From contig JADJQH010000008.1 of the NCBI GenBank assembly GCA_016712865.1, positions 124,001-188,000 on the forward strand: a stretch of DNA of 64,000 nt. Reading direction: 5' to 3'. Made by a program: the position numbers and the translations under genes. Of this stretch, positions 1-8,913 are shown in pieces. Position 1 is the first letter of the stretch, and each line of letters begins with the position of its first letter. Under the pieces are notes generated by a model. It saw only the letters and a list, made by a program, of their open reading frames with translations. It made no database searches and had not been told where the DNA came from. The DNA comes from Dokdonella sp. GTDB lineage: Bacteria > Pseudomonadota > Gammaproteobacteria > Xanthomonadales > Rhodanobacteraceae.

Positions 1-105
1 CTCAAGTACGACCTGTTCTACGTGAAGAACCACAACTTCATGCTGGACCTGGTGATTCTCGTGCAGACCGTCGAGGTGGTGCTGTTCCGCCGCGGCGCGC
101 GCTGA
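1..105 (+). CDS. C-terminal end of exopolysaccharide sugar transferase (EpsB_2/XrtA-type), truncated by window edge
   Basis: Codons run in frame from base 1 to a TGA at 103-105 and give 34 residues that start LKYDLFYVKNHNFMLDL and end in FRRGAR. This matches the tail of polyprenyl-phosphate sugar-1-phosphate transferases of bacterial exopolysaccharide systems, where a 'YDLYYIKN...LDL' stretch near the C-terminus is conserved. An ending like FGKGAR is typical of the PEP-CTERM/exosortase A subgroup (TIGR03013). These enzymes start repeat-unit assembly by placing the first sugar phosphate on undecaprenyl phosphate at the inner membrane. The catalytic part lies outside the window, so the assignment rests on the tail plus the XrtA-type genes that follow. 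Confidence 0.7.
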   Translation, partial: LKYDLFYVKNHNFMLDLVILVQTVEVVLFRRGAR

Positions 106-131
106 GATTGCTGTTTCGGCACCAGCGTGGA

Positions 132-285
132 CACCACCCTCACCCGCCGCTGCGCGTCGGCCTCTCCTTCATGCCCTTTTGGGTACGCCAGCGGGAGAGG
201 CGGAAAGCCTCGCTTCTGATCCCCTCTCCCGCCAGCGTACCCGGAGGGCATGAAGGAGAGGGTCAGGGTGAGGGTGAGGGTGGTG
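132..285. repeat. Long imperfect inverted repeat between convergent genes
   Basis: Left arm CACCACCCTCACCC at 132-145 pairs with GGGTGAGGGTGGTG ending at 285. Inside, CTCTCCTTCATGCCC with GGGTACGC pairs with GCGTACCC and GGGCATGAAGGAGAG. The whole intergenic space can fold into one long hairpin. It lies between the convergent ends of the sugar transferase and the cytochrome-like gene, so it may end transcription from both sides. A related module (CTCTCCTTTATGCCC, GGGTACGC) lies at 53680-53710. This is a dispersed repeat rather than a gene. Confidence 0.7.
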
Positions 286-307
286 CTGCACTCATCGGCC
301 GCAGATT

Positions 308-2527
308 TCACTCGAAATCGTCGGCGAAGATCACATCTGCGTTGGCTTGCCAGTAGTTGAGCAGGTTGACCAGGGCCAGCGGCATGTTGGTTGCAGGCAC
401 TTGCCCGGTCTGGTCGGCGGTGTTGACACCATGGCAGCCGCCGCAGGCGCGTACTTCGCCGGGTTTCACGGAAATCCAGTAGCGCTCACGCACCACCGGC
501 GTGCCATTGCTTGAGGTCGATTGCCAGGCCAGCGCGCGCTGTGCAGGCACGATGGCTGCCACCGAGCCATCACTGGCGATGGGCACTGCGCCGGCAGGCG
601 TTCCCGGCGCCGGTGGCGGCATCCATTGCAGGGCATTCGGATCGTGCAGAGGCTGGGCGAGAACCCGGCGACCGTCGTTGGGCGTAGCCGCACCGCCAAG
701 TCCGCGGATCTGGTCGCCTTGCAGGAATTGCATGTGGGTGATGTCGTACACCGCGCCGCCGGTGGCGATTGATTGCACGCCACCGGGTACGCGCAAGTTG
801 TAGGGCTGCTGCTGGTCGGCGCGATCGCGCGTGGTGACGTTGCGGCTGACCAGGACTCCCAGCCCGCGCGCGGCGAGAAACGCCTGGAACGCGGCAAAAT
901 CCACATTGGCGCTGGAAAAGGCCTGTGCTTCCGGTGCTTCCGGCGGCAGGTTGCCGGTGTTCGGCGGCACGTTGCGCGCACGCACCTCAACCGGCGAGAG
1001 TTCCCACAGCGGACCGTTGTACGTGACCAGCACATCCGGATCCCACCACGAAACGGACTTGCTGATGCCATTGGTCAGGGCGCCGTTGGCATCGCGCTGC
1101 AGATAGCCGCCGTTGCCGGTGACCAGTCCATACAGGCGGAACAGATAGCGTGGGACCGGGTTGGGCCGGGTGCCGTCATTGGCGGTCTGCCGCGGTTCGG
1201 CCACCCAGGATGCCACCATCTGCCCATCCGACATCGGCAGGGGATTGCGATAGTGACCGGTGAAGTCGGCAGGTGGCGTGCCCGCGTAGAAGCTGCTGGT
1301 GCTGCGCGGCGTCTTGTAGGCCACCAGCATGTTGTCCGGATTGGTCGTCGGCGATCCATTGATGGCAATGATCTGGCCGGATGCGTGGGTGTAGAACTCG
1401 GGCGCATCGATGGCGAAATAGCGGCCCGGCGTGGTCGGGTCTTCCTTGATCTGCAACCAGTTCAACACGTCCAGTGCATTGTTGCGCGGTGGCGATGCTC
1501 CGTAGATGTACTCGACCAGGTTGGGATCGTTCTTCAGGCTCTGCGCGAAATAGTCGAACAGTTCATGGCGGCCGATGTGGTTGAGGGTTTCCTCGGCGCT
1601 GCCATCCTGGTTGAGTTGCCAGGGAAAAAAGTGGTTGATGGTGAATCCATACGTGGTCGCGGTTTCCGCGCGTGGCTCCGGGAATACCTCGCTCGGGCCG
1701 GTGGTGGCTGCGTTGGCTGCTTCGGACACCCAGTTGAAGGCGCCGTAGGTGCCGGCATCGGCCTGCTGGTCGCGCTGCAGGTGGTCCCAGCGCGTGAAGA
1801 TGATGCGGCCGTAGCTGTCGACGATCGGGCGGAACGATCCGGACGGAGAATGCTGCAACAGGCGCAATGCGCCGCTGGCCGGATTGAGATTCCACAAGCC
1901 GGTCGGCGTGGGCGTGGACTCGTACTCGTCCAGTTGCGGGTACAGGTGGCGCTGGCCATTGCGCGGTCGGTCGCTGACGAAAATGATGCTGCCATCCGAG
2001 GCGTAGGTGGGCTCCACGTTGTTGGTGTCCTCGGGTTGTCCCGGAACGTGGGTAATGCTGATGGTCTGGCCGACACCGAATCCGGTGATCTCGTAAAGCT
2101 GCCAGTAGCGGGTGATCTGCTGGTACTGCTGGGTGGGCGCGCCGATGACCATGCTGAAAATGGCCTTGCTGCCGTTGAAGTGGATGGCCGGGTCGCGCAC
2201 GGCGATGGCGTTGGCACCCTGCTGGCCGTTCATGCCGTAACCGGCCTCGGCAGTGAGGTTGCGCAAGTTGCCGTTGGCGTAGCGGATCCACAGGTCGCCG
2301 CCGCGCGCGGCATCCTGCATGCCGGCCATGTGGTTGGCGAATACCGAGCCGATGGTGGCAAAGTCGGCGGGCACCGGCACCTGGGTGACGAACATCACCG
2401 GGTTCGGCAGATTGGGCGCCGCCTGCACGCTGGCGAAGGGCAGGGCAACGCCGATCATCAGCGCGCAGGTCGCAGCCCGGTACCGGCGCATGGGGGCAAG
2501 ACAGGTTCGCAGGAAACAGGTATGCAT
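308..2527 (-). CDS. Secreted haem c-binding, HzsA-like beta-propeller protein
   Basis: The protein has 739 residues. A signal peptide probably starts at the second Met (residue 13, MRRYRAATCALM) and is cleaved after SVQA near residue 36, so it is likely periplasmic or exported. The middle has repeats of the type 'PTYASDGSIIFVSDRP' and 'SYGRIIFTRWDH', which resemble PD40/TolB-like propeller blades and the middle domain of hydrazine-synthase-alpha-like proteins. One haem c site, CGGCH, lies at 695-699. The protein ends in DVIFADDFE, the C-terminal motif shared with three other secreted proteins here. It is single and monocistronic on the minus strand. No catalytic role can be read; an electron-transfer or polymer-binding role is inference. 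Confidence 0.7.
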   Translation of the reverse strand: MHTCFLRTCLAPMRRYRAATCALMIGVALPFASVQAAPNLPNPVMFVTQVPVPADFATIGSVFANHMAGMQDAARGGDLWIRYANGNLRNLTAEAGYGMNGQQGANAIAVRDPAIHFNGSKAIFSMVIGAPTQQYQQITRYWQLYEITGFGVGQTISITHVPGQPEDTNNVEPTYASDGSIIFVSDRPRNGQRHLYPQLDEYESTPTPTGLWNLNPASGALRLLQHSPSGSFRPIVDSYGRIIFTRWDHLQRDQQADAGTYGAFNWVSEAANAATTGPSEVFPEPRAETATTYGFTINHFFPWQLNQDGSAEETLNHIGRHELFDYFAQSLKNDPNLVEYIYGASPPRNNALDVLNWLQIKEDPTTPGRYFAIDAPEFYTHASGQIIAINGSPTTNPDNMLVAYKTPRSTSSFYAGTPPADFTGHYRNPLPMSDGQMVASWVAEPRQTANDGTRPNPVPRYLFRLYGLVTGNGGYLQRDANGALTNGISKSVSWWDPDVLVTYNGPLWELSPVEVRARNVPPNTGNLPPEAPEAQAFSSANVDFAAFQAFLAARGLGVLVSRNVTTRDRADQQQPYNLRVPGGVQSIATGGAVYDITHMQFLQGDQIRGLGGAATPNDGRRVLAQPLHDPNALQWMPPPAPGTPAGAVPIASDGSVAAIVPAQRALAWQSTSSNGTPVVRERYWISVKPGEVRACGGCHGVNTADQTGQVPATNMPLALVNLLNYWQANADVIFADDFE

Positions 2528-2923
2528 TGAACGATCCTTGATTCACGCTGGCAGGCAAGCCGGCATGGTCCAGAGTTGGCAGCTTGCATACAGTGAACGT
2601 AATCACGATTGCGCAGGGGCCACGCCTCCAGGGAAGCTCTGATCTTGTTCGTCATTCCGGCGAGGCGCTTTACAACAGCCGAATGGCCGGTCAAGCCGGA
2701 ACCCATCTTGACCGTGTTCCAATGGAATCAAGGTCAAAATGGACCCCGGCGTATGCCGGGCTGACGAAAACTGTGGTTGATCAGAGATTCCGCAGCGCAA
2801 AGCGTCCCCGCCAACGCGCCGGGGTGTGGGCTGGCCGCGCTTCTGGCACACTTCGGCGCCATTCCCATACGCTCGCAGGCGGGTCCCGGCGCCCGCCCAG
2901 GCCATCGCGACCCCGCAGACGTC
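2528..2923. other. Intergenic region with a dispersed repeat, no gene seen
   Basis: This 396-base gap separates divergent genes (cytochrome-like, minus; ACP, plus). Around 2655-2770 it holds a repeat-like stretch with GTCATTCCGGCGAGGCGC and, further on, GGCGTATGCCGGGCTGACGA, which resembles common dispersed palindromes of proteobacteria. The promoters of both flanking genes must lie here, but no confident -35/-10 pair was found. The ACP frame stays open upstream to 2777, but the ACP fold starts at 2924. Confidence 0.5.
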
Positions 2924-3187
2924 ATGTCATCGATTGAACAAACCTTGCGCAGACACATCCGGCAATCCCTGCCTGGCGCGGCGGAGATACCGCTCGCCGA
3001 CGAGCAAAGCCTCATCGACAGCGGCATTCTCGATTCCATCGGTGTGCTCAGCCTGGTGACCTGGCTGGAAAAGGAGTTCGAGATCTTCGTCGAGGATCAC
3101 GAAGTCATCCCCGAGAACATCGACGGCATCGGCGCGTTGGTGCGCTTCGTCGAGGCCAAGCGCGCCGAGCTCGGCCTGGGTCGATGA
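2924..3187 (+). CDS. Acyl carrier protein, XrtA-locus type
   Basis: The protein has 87 residues and the normal acyl carrier size and helix pattern. The phosphopantetheine site is in GILDSIGVLSL, Ser38, so it should be loaded by a phosphopantetheinyl transferase and carry an acyl or aminoacyl thioester. The stop overlaps the start of the downstream acyl-AMP ligase (ATGA at 3184-3187), so the two are translationally coupled and the ligase is the likely loading enzyme. Pairs like this are standard in exosortase A-associated exopolysaccharide clusters. The start at 2924 gives a compact ACP; an upstream in-frame Met at 2777 would add about 49 residues unlike any ACP. Confidence 0.85.
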   Translation: MSSIEQTLRRHIRQSLPGAAEIPLADEQSLIDSGILDSIGVLSLVTWLEKEFEIFVEDHEVIPENIDGIGALVRFVEAKRAELGLGR

Positions 3188-4752
3188 TCCGCTTCGAGGC
3201 GTTCCTGCGCCGTGCCGCGGCGCGCGATCCCGACCACGTTGCCCTGGTCTGTCGCGATGCGCGCACCGGCTACGCGCAACTGGATGCAGCGGCGGATGAT
3301 TTTGCCGTCGCGCTTGGCCAGCATGCGGAATTTCGCAACGGTGATCGTTGCGTCCTGTTTGCCGAGAACCGACTCGAAACAGCGGTGGGCATTTTCGGAA
3401 CCCTGCGTGCCGGTGGCGTGTTCAGCGTGCTCAACCCGGGCACCAAGGCCGACAAGCTGGCCTGGGTGCTCAACGATTGTGAAGCCAGTGTGCTGGTGAC
3501 CCAGGCGTCATTGCTCACGGTCGCGCTTGCCGCCGCGGCGCGCGTGCCCAGCCTGCGCTGCGTTGTCGTCATCGACGCCACGGATTCTGTTGGTGGCATG
3601 CGGTGGCAGGACTTCATGCAGGGCACGCCGGATTGCAGGCTTCCCGCAGCGGTTGGCATCGACAGCGACCTCGCCATGCTGGTCTACACCTCGGGCTCCA
3701 CCGGCCAACCCAAGGGCGTGATGATGACCCATCGCAACATGGTGTTTGCGGCGACTTCGATCACCTCCTATCTGGAAATGCGCAGCGAGGATGTGGTGCT
3801 CAGCGTGCTGCCGCTGTCCTTCGACTACGGCCTGTACCAGTTGTTGATGTGCGTCATGCTGGGCGCAACCCTGGTGCTGGAAAAATCCTTTGCCTTTCCG
3901 CAGAAGATATTGCCGATGCTGGCCAGCGAAAAGGTGAGCGTGTTTCCACTGGTGCCGACCATGGCGGCACTCATGGTGCAGCTGCGCAGCTTCGATGCGC
4001 GATGGTCTGCCAGCGTGCGCACCCTGACCAATACGGCAGCGGCGCTGCCGCCTGCGCACATTCTCAAATTGCAGGAGCGTTTCCCGGCCGCGCGATTGTT
4101 TTCGATGTACGGCATGACCGAGTCCAAGCGCTGCACATGGCTGCCGCCGGAATACCTGCCGACGCGACCGGGCAGCGTGGGCATGGCCATTCCCGGTACC
4201 GAAGTGTGGGTGGTGGACGAAGCCGGCGAGCGCCTGCCGGCAAACCGGATTGGCGAGCTGGTGGTGCGCGGTGGCCATGTCATGCAGGGCTATTGGCGCA
4301 ACGAGGAAGCCACGGCCAAGGCGTTGCGACCCGGTCGCTATGCGTGGGAAAAGGTGCTGCACACCGGCGACTTGTTCCGCATCGACGAGGATGGGTTCTG
4401 CTGGTTCATCGGCCGCAAGGACGACATCCTCAAGTCACGCGGCGAGAAGGTCAGTCCGAAAGAAGTGGAGAACGTGCTGTATGCGCTGGAGGGTGTGGCC
4501 GAAGCAGCGCTGGTTGGCGTGCCCGACGAAATCCAGGGCCAGGCCCTGAAGGCGATCATCGTGCTTGCCGATGGCGTGAAGCTCGAAGCGGATGCCGTGA
4601 TTGCACACTGCATGGCGCGGCTGGAGGATTTCATGGTGCCGCGCCTGGTCGAATTCCGCGACGCCTTGCCCAAGACCTCAAGTGGAAAAATCCGACGCGC
4701 CGCGCTGCAGGCCGAAGCCGAAGGCCGCAACGCGTCCGAAGAGCGGGAATGA
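3184..4752 (+). CDS. Acyl-CoA ligase (AMP-forming), exosortase A-associated type
   Basis: This 522-residue ANL-superfamily adenylating enzyme should activate a carboxylic acid as acyl-AMP and pass it to a thiol, most simply the upstream ACP. The core motif YTSGSTGQPKG lies near residues 166-176. An A5-like YGMTESKR follows, TGDLFRID is the hinge region, and the C-terminal lysine motif SSGKIRR is near the end, so all catalytic elements look intact. Length and neighbours (ACP, PLP decarboxylase, hydrolases) match the exosortase A-associated ligase family TIGR03098. The substrate cannot be read. It may also load the A-less terminal carrier domain of the NRPS; that is inference. Confidence 0.85.
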   Translation: MIRFEAFLRRAAARDPDHVALVCRDARTGYAQLDAAADDFAVALGQHAEFRNGDRCVLFAENRLETAVGIFGTLRAGGVFSVLNPGTKADKLAWVLNDCEASVLVTQASLLTVALAAAARVPSLRCVVVIDATDSVGGMRWQDFMQGTPDCRLPAAVGIDSDLAMLVYTSGSTGQPKGVMMTHRNMVFAATSITSYLEMRSEDVVLSVLPLSFDYGLYQLLMCVMLGATLVLEKSFAFPQKILPMLASEKVSVFPLVPTMAALMVQLRSFDARWSASVRTLTNTAAALPPAHILKLQERFPAARLFSMYGMTESKRCTWLPPEYLPTRPGSVGMAIPGTEVWVVDEAGERLPANRIGELVVRGGHVMQGYWRNEEATAKALRPGRYAWEKVLHTGDLFRIDEDGFCWFIGRKDDILKSRGEKVSPKEVENVLYALEGVAEAALVGVPDEIQGQALKAIIVLADGVKLEADAVIAHCMARLEDFMVPRLVEFRDALPKTSSGKIRRAALQAEAEGRNASEERE

Positions 4753-4779
4753 CTGATGCACTTTGATGCAGGAGCCCCG

Positions 4780-5091
4780 AAAGAGGGGCAAGCCCCCGAA
4801 AGCGGATAAACCCGTTTACGGGCGGGGTGGAAATCAAGCGACCGGGCAATCGCCCATGAATGGGCTCCTACTGAGGCGCAATCAGGTTGTATTTGTAGGA
4901 GCGCCTTCAGGCGCGAAGTTCCACGCCAGGTTGCGTGCCCAAATCGCCCATGAATGGGCTCCTACAACATCATGCGAGACGTTTCGCGTCTGCTGGTAGG
5001 AACCCGTTTACGGGCGATGAATGGATTGATGCATCGGAGGATGTGGTCGGCAAATCGCGTTGTTGTAGATCGTGCTTCAGCCCGATACGGC
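4780..5091. repeat. Cluster of REP-like palindromes
   Basis: At least five short palindromic units lie here, including CCCGTTTACGGG at 4811-4822, ATCGCCCATGAATGGGCTCC at 4848, TGTAGGAGCGCCTTCAGGCG near 4894, ATCGCCCATGAATGGGCTCC again near 4942 and GTAGGAACCCGTTTACGGGC near 4996. They alternate in orientation as in BIME arrays. A further unit, TGTAGATCGTGCTTCAGCCC at about 5063-5082, overlaps the 3' end of the VOC gene. The gap between the convergent ligase and VOC genes holds nothing else recognisable. Confidence 0.8.
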
Positions 5092-5478
5092 GTCTGCGGC
5101 GTACGCGCTGACCATCACGTAGTAGCCATCGGGATCCTTCACGGCGAACTCGAGAGCACCGGTGTTCTCGTTGAGTCGCGGCTCTTCCTCAAGCCGCGGC
5201 ACCAGCATCCGCGCTCTGGCCAGGGCTGAATCAAATTCATGCGCCAGGAAGAACAGCAGCAGGCCATTGCCCGGCCGGGCAAGAGCAGGGCTGGTCAATG
5301 TCGGATGTTCATGCGCACCCCATGCGTGCAAGGAAAGCAGCACCGTCCCGTCGGTGTCCTGCACTTGCCCAAAGTAGTCGTGGTTGGCGGGTTTCTCTGG
5401 CAGGCCAAGCAGTGTCTGGTACCAGTTGAGGCTCGCCGCCACATCGTGAACGCCTATGACTGTCCAAAGTCGATTCAT
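5077..5478 (-). CDS. VOC family (glyoxalase/bleomycin-resistance-like) protein
   Basis: The protein has 133 residues with the vicinal-oxygen-chelate pattern: WTVIGVHDVAASLNWYQTLLGL at the start, a middle strand region and FAVKDPDGYYVMV at the end. Such proteins bind a divalent metal and act as dioxygenases, lyases or resistance proteins; the substrate is unknown. The start is taken at 5478 because GGAG lies six bases upstream; upstream Mets at 5484 and 5523 lack a spaced ribosome site. A REP-like palindrome overlaps the 3' end and supplies the TGA stop. It follows the EamA gene on the same strand with a short gap. Confidence 0.75.
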   Translation of the reverse strand: MNRLWTVIGVHDVAASLNWYQTLLGLPEKPANHDYFGQVQDTDGTVLLSLHAWGAHEHPTLTSPALARPGNGLLLFFLAHEFDSALARARMLVPRLEEEPRLNENTGALEFAVKDPDGYYVMVSAYAADAVSG

Positions 5479-5524
5479 GATCATCTCCGAATTCAATACA
5501 TGACCCAGGGCCATGCAAGACAAT

Positions 5525-6436
5525 TCAGGGTAAACCGGATTCGCAGGTGGATCGTGGCGACGCGATGTTGCCCTCGTGCGCGATGCGTTCGCGCCGGATC
5601 AGGTAGAGGCCGCTGGCGACGATGATGGCGGCGCCGAGCCAGGTGATGCGATCGGGCAGCACGCCCCACAGCACGATGTCGAGGCCGAGCCCCCAGCCAA
5701 GCGCGGTGTATTCGAACGGTGCGATCACCGAGGCTTCGCCGCGCGAGAAGGCTTCGGTGATCGCGATTTGTCCCAGGGTTCCGGCCACGCCGACGCCTGC
5801 GATGATCCAGGCGTGCTCAAGGCGCAGGGGAACCCAGTAAGGCCAGGCCAGCGCACCGGCGCCCAGAGTCATCAGCAACATCAACCAGAACACCATGGCC
5901 TGGGTGCTGTCGCTGCGTGCCAGCACGCGCACGGTGATGGCCGATACCGCATAACCCGCAGCCGCGACTAGCACCGCGAGGCCGGCCAATGACCATGCAC
6001 CTTCGCCACTCGGCCTCAATACGAGCAATACGCCAACCAGCCCGACCACGATTGCCAGCCAACGGCGAGCGCCGACGCGCTCAGCGAGAATCGGCACCGA
6101 CAACGCCGTGATCATCAAGGGCGCGACAAAGAAGATCGTGTAGGCGGTGCTCAGCGGCAAATGCCGAAGCGCGTAGACGAAGGCCACCATCATCCCTACG
6201 CCGATGGCGGCGCGCAGCAGGTGCAAAGACCAGCGCACGCGCAGCAGCGAGCGGAAGCCGACCGTTGCGGCAACCCAGGCCATCACGAAGGGCAATGAGG
6301 ACGCACCCCGCAGAGCGGCAACCTGCGTCGCGGGGTAGTGTGGTGTCAGCAGCTTCAGGCCCGCGTCCATCAGCGAAAAGACGCCGACGGCGAACAGCAT
6401 GACCAGGATGCCGGAAAGATTCGAAGTGCGGGGCAT
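5525..6436 (-). CDS. EamA/DMT-family transporter
   Basis: About 303 residues, almost wholly hydrophobic, form roughly ten membrane segments in two EamA repeats (first repeat from LSGILVMLFAVGVFSLMDAGLK, second from SLAGLAVLVAAAGYAVSAI). Such drug/metabolite transporters of the inner membrane export or import small metabolites. The start at MPRTSN (6436) fits the family best but has no clear Shine-Dalgarno site. A GTG at 6514 that overlaps the decarboxylase stop (GTGA) would add 26 polar residues and could be used by translational coupling. Its place directly behind the PLP decarboxylase suggests export of a related amine or metabolite, by inference. Confidence 0.75.
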   Translation of the reverse strand: MPRTSNLSGILVMLFAVGVFSLMDAGLKLLTPHYPATQVAALRGASSLPFVMAWVAATVGFRSLLRVRWSLHLLRAAIGVGMMVAFVYALRHLPLSTAYTIFFVAPLMITALSVPILAERVGARRWLAIVVGLVGVLLVLRPSGEGAWSLAGLAVLVAAAGYAVSAITVRVLARSDSTQAMVFWLMLLMTLGAGALAWPYWVPLRLEHAWIIAGVGVAGTLGQIAITEAFSRGEASVIAPFEYTALGWGLGLDIVLWGVLPDRITWLGAAIIVASGLYLIRRERIAHEGNIASPRSTCESGLP

Positions 6437-6510
6437 GCCGCATTGTCGCATCGTGTGGCTGGCTGCGTCCTGTCGCGCTGCCTGACCATCGCCAGGCAGC
6501 ACGCGATGCC

Positions 6511-7767
6511 TCACACCAGCGCTTCGATCACATCCGGATGCGAGAGGAAACCACGCGGGCTGGCGGAGCGCCCGTAGGCGCCGGACTGGAACACCACGAC
6601 CAGGTCACCGGCTTCGGCCACATCGAGTTCGGCGCGGTCGGCAAGCAGATCGAGCGGCGTGCACAGGGGACCCACCACGCTGACGGTTTCGTGATCCGCA
6701 GTGCGACGATTGATGGCGACCGGATAGTTGCGCCGGATCACCTGGCCAAAATTGCCTGATGCGGCGAGATGATGGTGCATGCCGCCATCGAGCACCAGGA
6801 ACACGTCGCCCCGCGAAACCTTGCGGTCGATGACGCGGGCCACATAGAGGCCGGCTTCGCCCACCAGATAACGGCCCAGTTCGATGGCGAGATGGGCGTC
6901 AGGCATTTCGCGCCGGGCACGTTGGGCGAGCGCATCGAGGTTGTCGGCGACCGCTGGGACATCGAGGCGTTTGTCCTGGGCTGCGTAGGGAATGCCAAAA
7001 CCGCCGCCGAGGTTGAGCGTGACGGGCGCAACAGGGCATGCATCCAGCCAGCCGAGCACCAGCGCGTAGCTTTGGGTCTGGGCCTCGATGATGGCCTCGG
7101 CACGCAGGTTCTGCGAACCGGCAAACAGGTGGAAACCCTCGAAGCCGAGTTGGCGCTCGCCGATTTGCCGCAACAGTTCGGGCACGCGCTCGGCATCCAC
7201 GCCAAAGGGTCGCGCGCCACCACTCATCTTCATGCCCGAGCCGCGCAGCTCGAAGGGAAGATTGACCCGCACGGCAACGCGCGCGGCAATGCCGAGCGCG
7301 TCGCTGGCACGCGTCAGCAGATCCACTTCACGGAATGATTCAATGTTGAGCAGGATGCCTGCTGCAACCGCCTGCATCAGTTCCGCTTCGGATTTGCCCG
7401 GACCGGCAAAACTGATGTGCCGGGCCGGCATCCCGCTGTCCAGGGCCACGCGCATTTCGCCGCCCGAGGCCACATCGATGCCATCGACCAGGCTGGCCAT
7501 GTGGCAAACCAGGGCCGGCAGGGGATTGGCCTTCATTGCATAGTGGATGCGGATGCAATCCGGCAGCAGCTGGCGCAATTCCGCGACGCGCGCGGTCACG
7601 CGCCTGCGATCCAGCAGATAACACGGCGTACCGCCAACTTCGGCAACCACTCGCGAAAGCGGCCGGTCGCCGACCCGCCATTGCCCATCGGCCTGGCGCG
7701 GCCATGGCGCAATGGCCATGCCGGCAGTTTCTTGCGAAGTCGGGACTGAAGCAGTGGTTTCGGTCAT
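6511..7767 (-). CDS. PLP-dependent decarboxylase, exosortase A-associated type
   Basis: About 418 residues of the fold-III family that holds diaminopimelate and ornithine decarboxylases. The PLP lysine is in HYAMKANP (Lys79 from this start), GGGFGIPY is the phosphate-binding glycine loop and FQSGAYGRSASP is the C-terminal active-site region. It should decarboxylate an amino acid, releasing an amine and CO2. The family TIGR03099 belongs to exosortase A exopolysaccharide loci, alongside an ACP, ligase and hydrolases that are all present nearby. The start at 7767 avoids overlap with the next gene; no strong ribosome site was found, and 7719 is an alternative. The real substrate is unknown. Confidence 0.8.
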   Translation of the reverse strand: MTETTASVPTSQETAGMAIAPWPRQADGQWRVGDRPLSRVVAEVGGTPCYLLDRRRVTARVAELRQLLPDCIRIHYAMKANPLPALVCHMASLVDGIDVASGGEMRVALDSGMPARHISFAGPGKSEAELMQAVAAGILLNIESFREVDLLTRASDALGIAARVAVRVNLPFELRGSGMKMSGGARPFGVDAERVPELLRQIGERQLGFEGFHLFAGSQNLRAEAIIEAQTQSYALVLGWLDACPVAPVTLNLGGGFGIPYAAQDKRLDVPAVADNLDALAQRARREMPDAHLAIELGRYLVGEAGLYVARVIDRKVSRGDVFLVLDGGMHHHLAASGNFGQVIRRNYPVAINRRTADHETVSVVGPLCTPLDLLADRAELDVAEAGDLVVVFQSGAYGRSASPRGFLSHPDVIEALV

Positions 7768-7834
7768 GCGCGCATCGGTTTGTGCGGATTGCCGCGATTG
7801 CAGCGCAGGCGCCCGCAAAGCGCAACAGCGAGAC

Positions 7835-8737
7835 CTATTCGAAACCGCTTTCGAATATGGCGTCATCGCTTTGGAAAGCCATCAACCAGAGCACGGCCCC
7901 CTGGCTCGGAGTCTGCGTCCAACTCACGTTGTAGGTGCCGGCACCGGCCACCTGGCGCACGGCAACCACGCATTGAACGGCGCTGTTGGGCGGCAAGTTC
8001 ACGAAGTTCTCGATGATGGAGAAACCATTGTTGGGAATGGCACTGTGCACAAGGCCGCTTGCATCGCCCCACCAGAACGCAACCAGGGTAGCCGGGCCAC
8101 TGGTGGTGACGCTGGCGCTGCTGACCACGGACGCAGCGGCCGGATAGTTTTGCGCAACGGCGTGCAGGGCCGCGGAATTGCGGATTTCGATGAAAGGCAC
8201 GGTGATCTCGCCGGAGGGCGCACCGTTCTTGACGATGCTCAGGCTGTGGCCGTTGCCGCCCACTGCGGAGTTGACGATGTATGCCTTCACATTGAACTGG
8301 CCGTCGTAACCCCGGTAGACCACCGGTGCCCCGAGGGGTGCCCACGTGTTGCCTTTGTTGTCGGTGGGGCCCTGGTTGTTCGAGGTGTATCCGGCACTGA
8401 ACGCAATCAGCGTACTTCCGGATGCTTGAGTATTGATCGGCGGGGTGTTTGCAACCGATGGACCGGCACCGTCCTCATGCCAAAGCAGGACGTGGCTTCC
8501 AACTTGCGATGCAAGCGCATCCCCTTCGTGACATGCCTCCTGCACGGATTCGGAAAGCCACGGATTGCCTTCTGCACAGGGAGCATAGCTTGGCGCCTGA
8601 CCCAGCCCGTCAGTGCGGTGGGTCAGATGGCGGTGGATCATGCCCACACGGTCGACGATCACCGGCCCAGCAAGCACGAGGCCGGCACAAACCGCAAACC
8701 CGCACATCAGCAGGAATGCTCGACTGGCGTTCAACAT
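7835..8737 (-). CDS. Secreted protein of unknown function with C-terminal IFESGFE motif
   Basis: The protein has 300 residues. The N-terminus (MLNASRAFLLMCGFAVCAGLVLAG) is a signal sequence or membrane anchor. The rest is rich in Ser, Gly, Asn and beta-strand patterns (TLIAFSAGYTSNNQ, GHSLSIVKNG, YNVSWTQTPS), like an extracellular beta-sandwich. It ends in DAIFESGFE, the motif also found on the cytochrome-like, PQQ-dehydrogenase-like and one heparinase-like protein. No catalytic motif is evident. It lies upstream of the PLP decarboxylase on the same strand and is divergent from the NRPS operon. Confidence 0.65.
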   Translation of the reverse strand: MLNASRAFLLMCGFAVCAGLVLAGPVIVDRVGMIHRHLTHRTDGLGQAPSYAPCAEGNPWLSESVQEACHEGDALASQVGSHVLLWHEDGAGPSVANTPPINTQASGSTLIAFSAGYTSNNQGPTDNKGNTWAPLGAPVVYRGYDGQFNVKAYIVNSAVGGNGHSLSIVKNGAPSGEITVPFIEIRNSAALHAVAQNYPAAASVVSSASVTTSGPATLVAFWWGDASGLVHSAIPNNGFSIIENFVNLPPNSAVQCVVAVRQVAGAGTYNVSWTQTPSQGAVLWLMAFQSDDAIFESGFE

Positions 8738-8913
8738 GGATCGGTCGCCTCAAGGGACGCCGATGCTACGCCTGCCCGGGGCGGGTCGCCAGCCGATCCA
8801 TCGCAACGGGATTCGGATACCATCGCGGCCCGGTCTGCGATTCAGCCGAATCGCCAGAACAATTCGGCCCCGCCGGGGTCTGCGTTCAGCGTTACCTCAA
8901 TCGGAGAGAAGAC

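Noticed and set aside
18-356. Short open frames across the first intergenic region
   Set aside because: They are translations of a long inverted repeat and have no coding features.
773-2530. 585-residue open frame on the plus strand
   Set aside because: It is the antisense of the cytochrome-like gene, is Arg/Gly/Val-rich with no family similarity, and reflects high GC.
4780-5025. Repeated short units that could suggest a CRISPR array
   Set aside because: Units are palindromic, alternate in orientation and spacing, and have no uniform spacers; they are REP-like.
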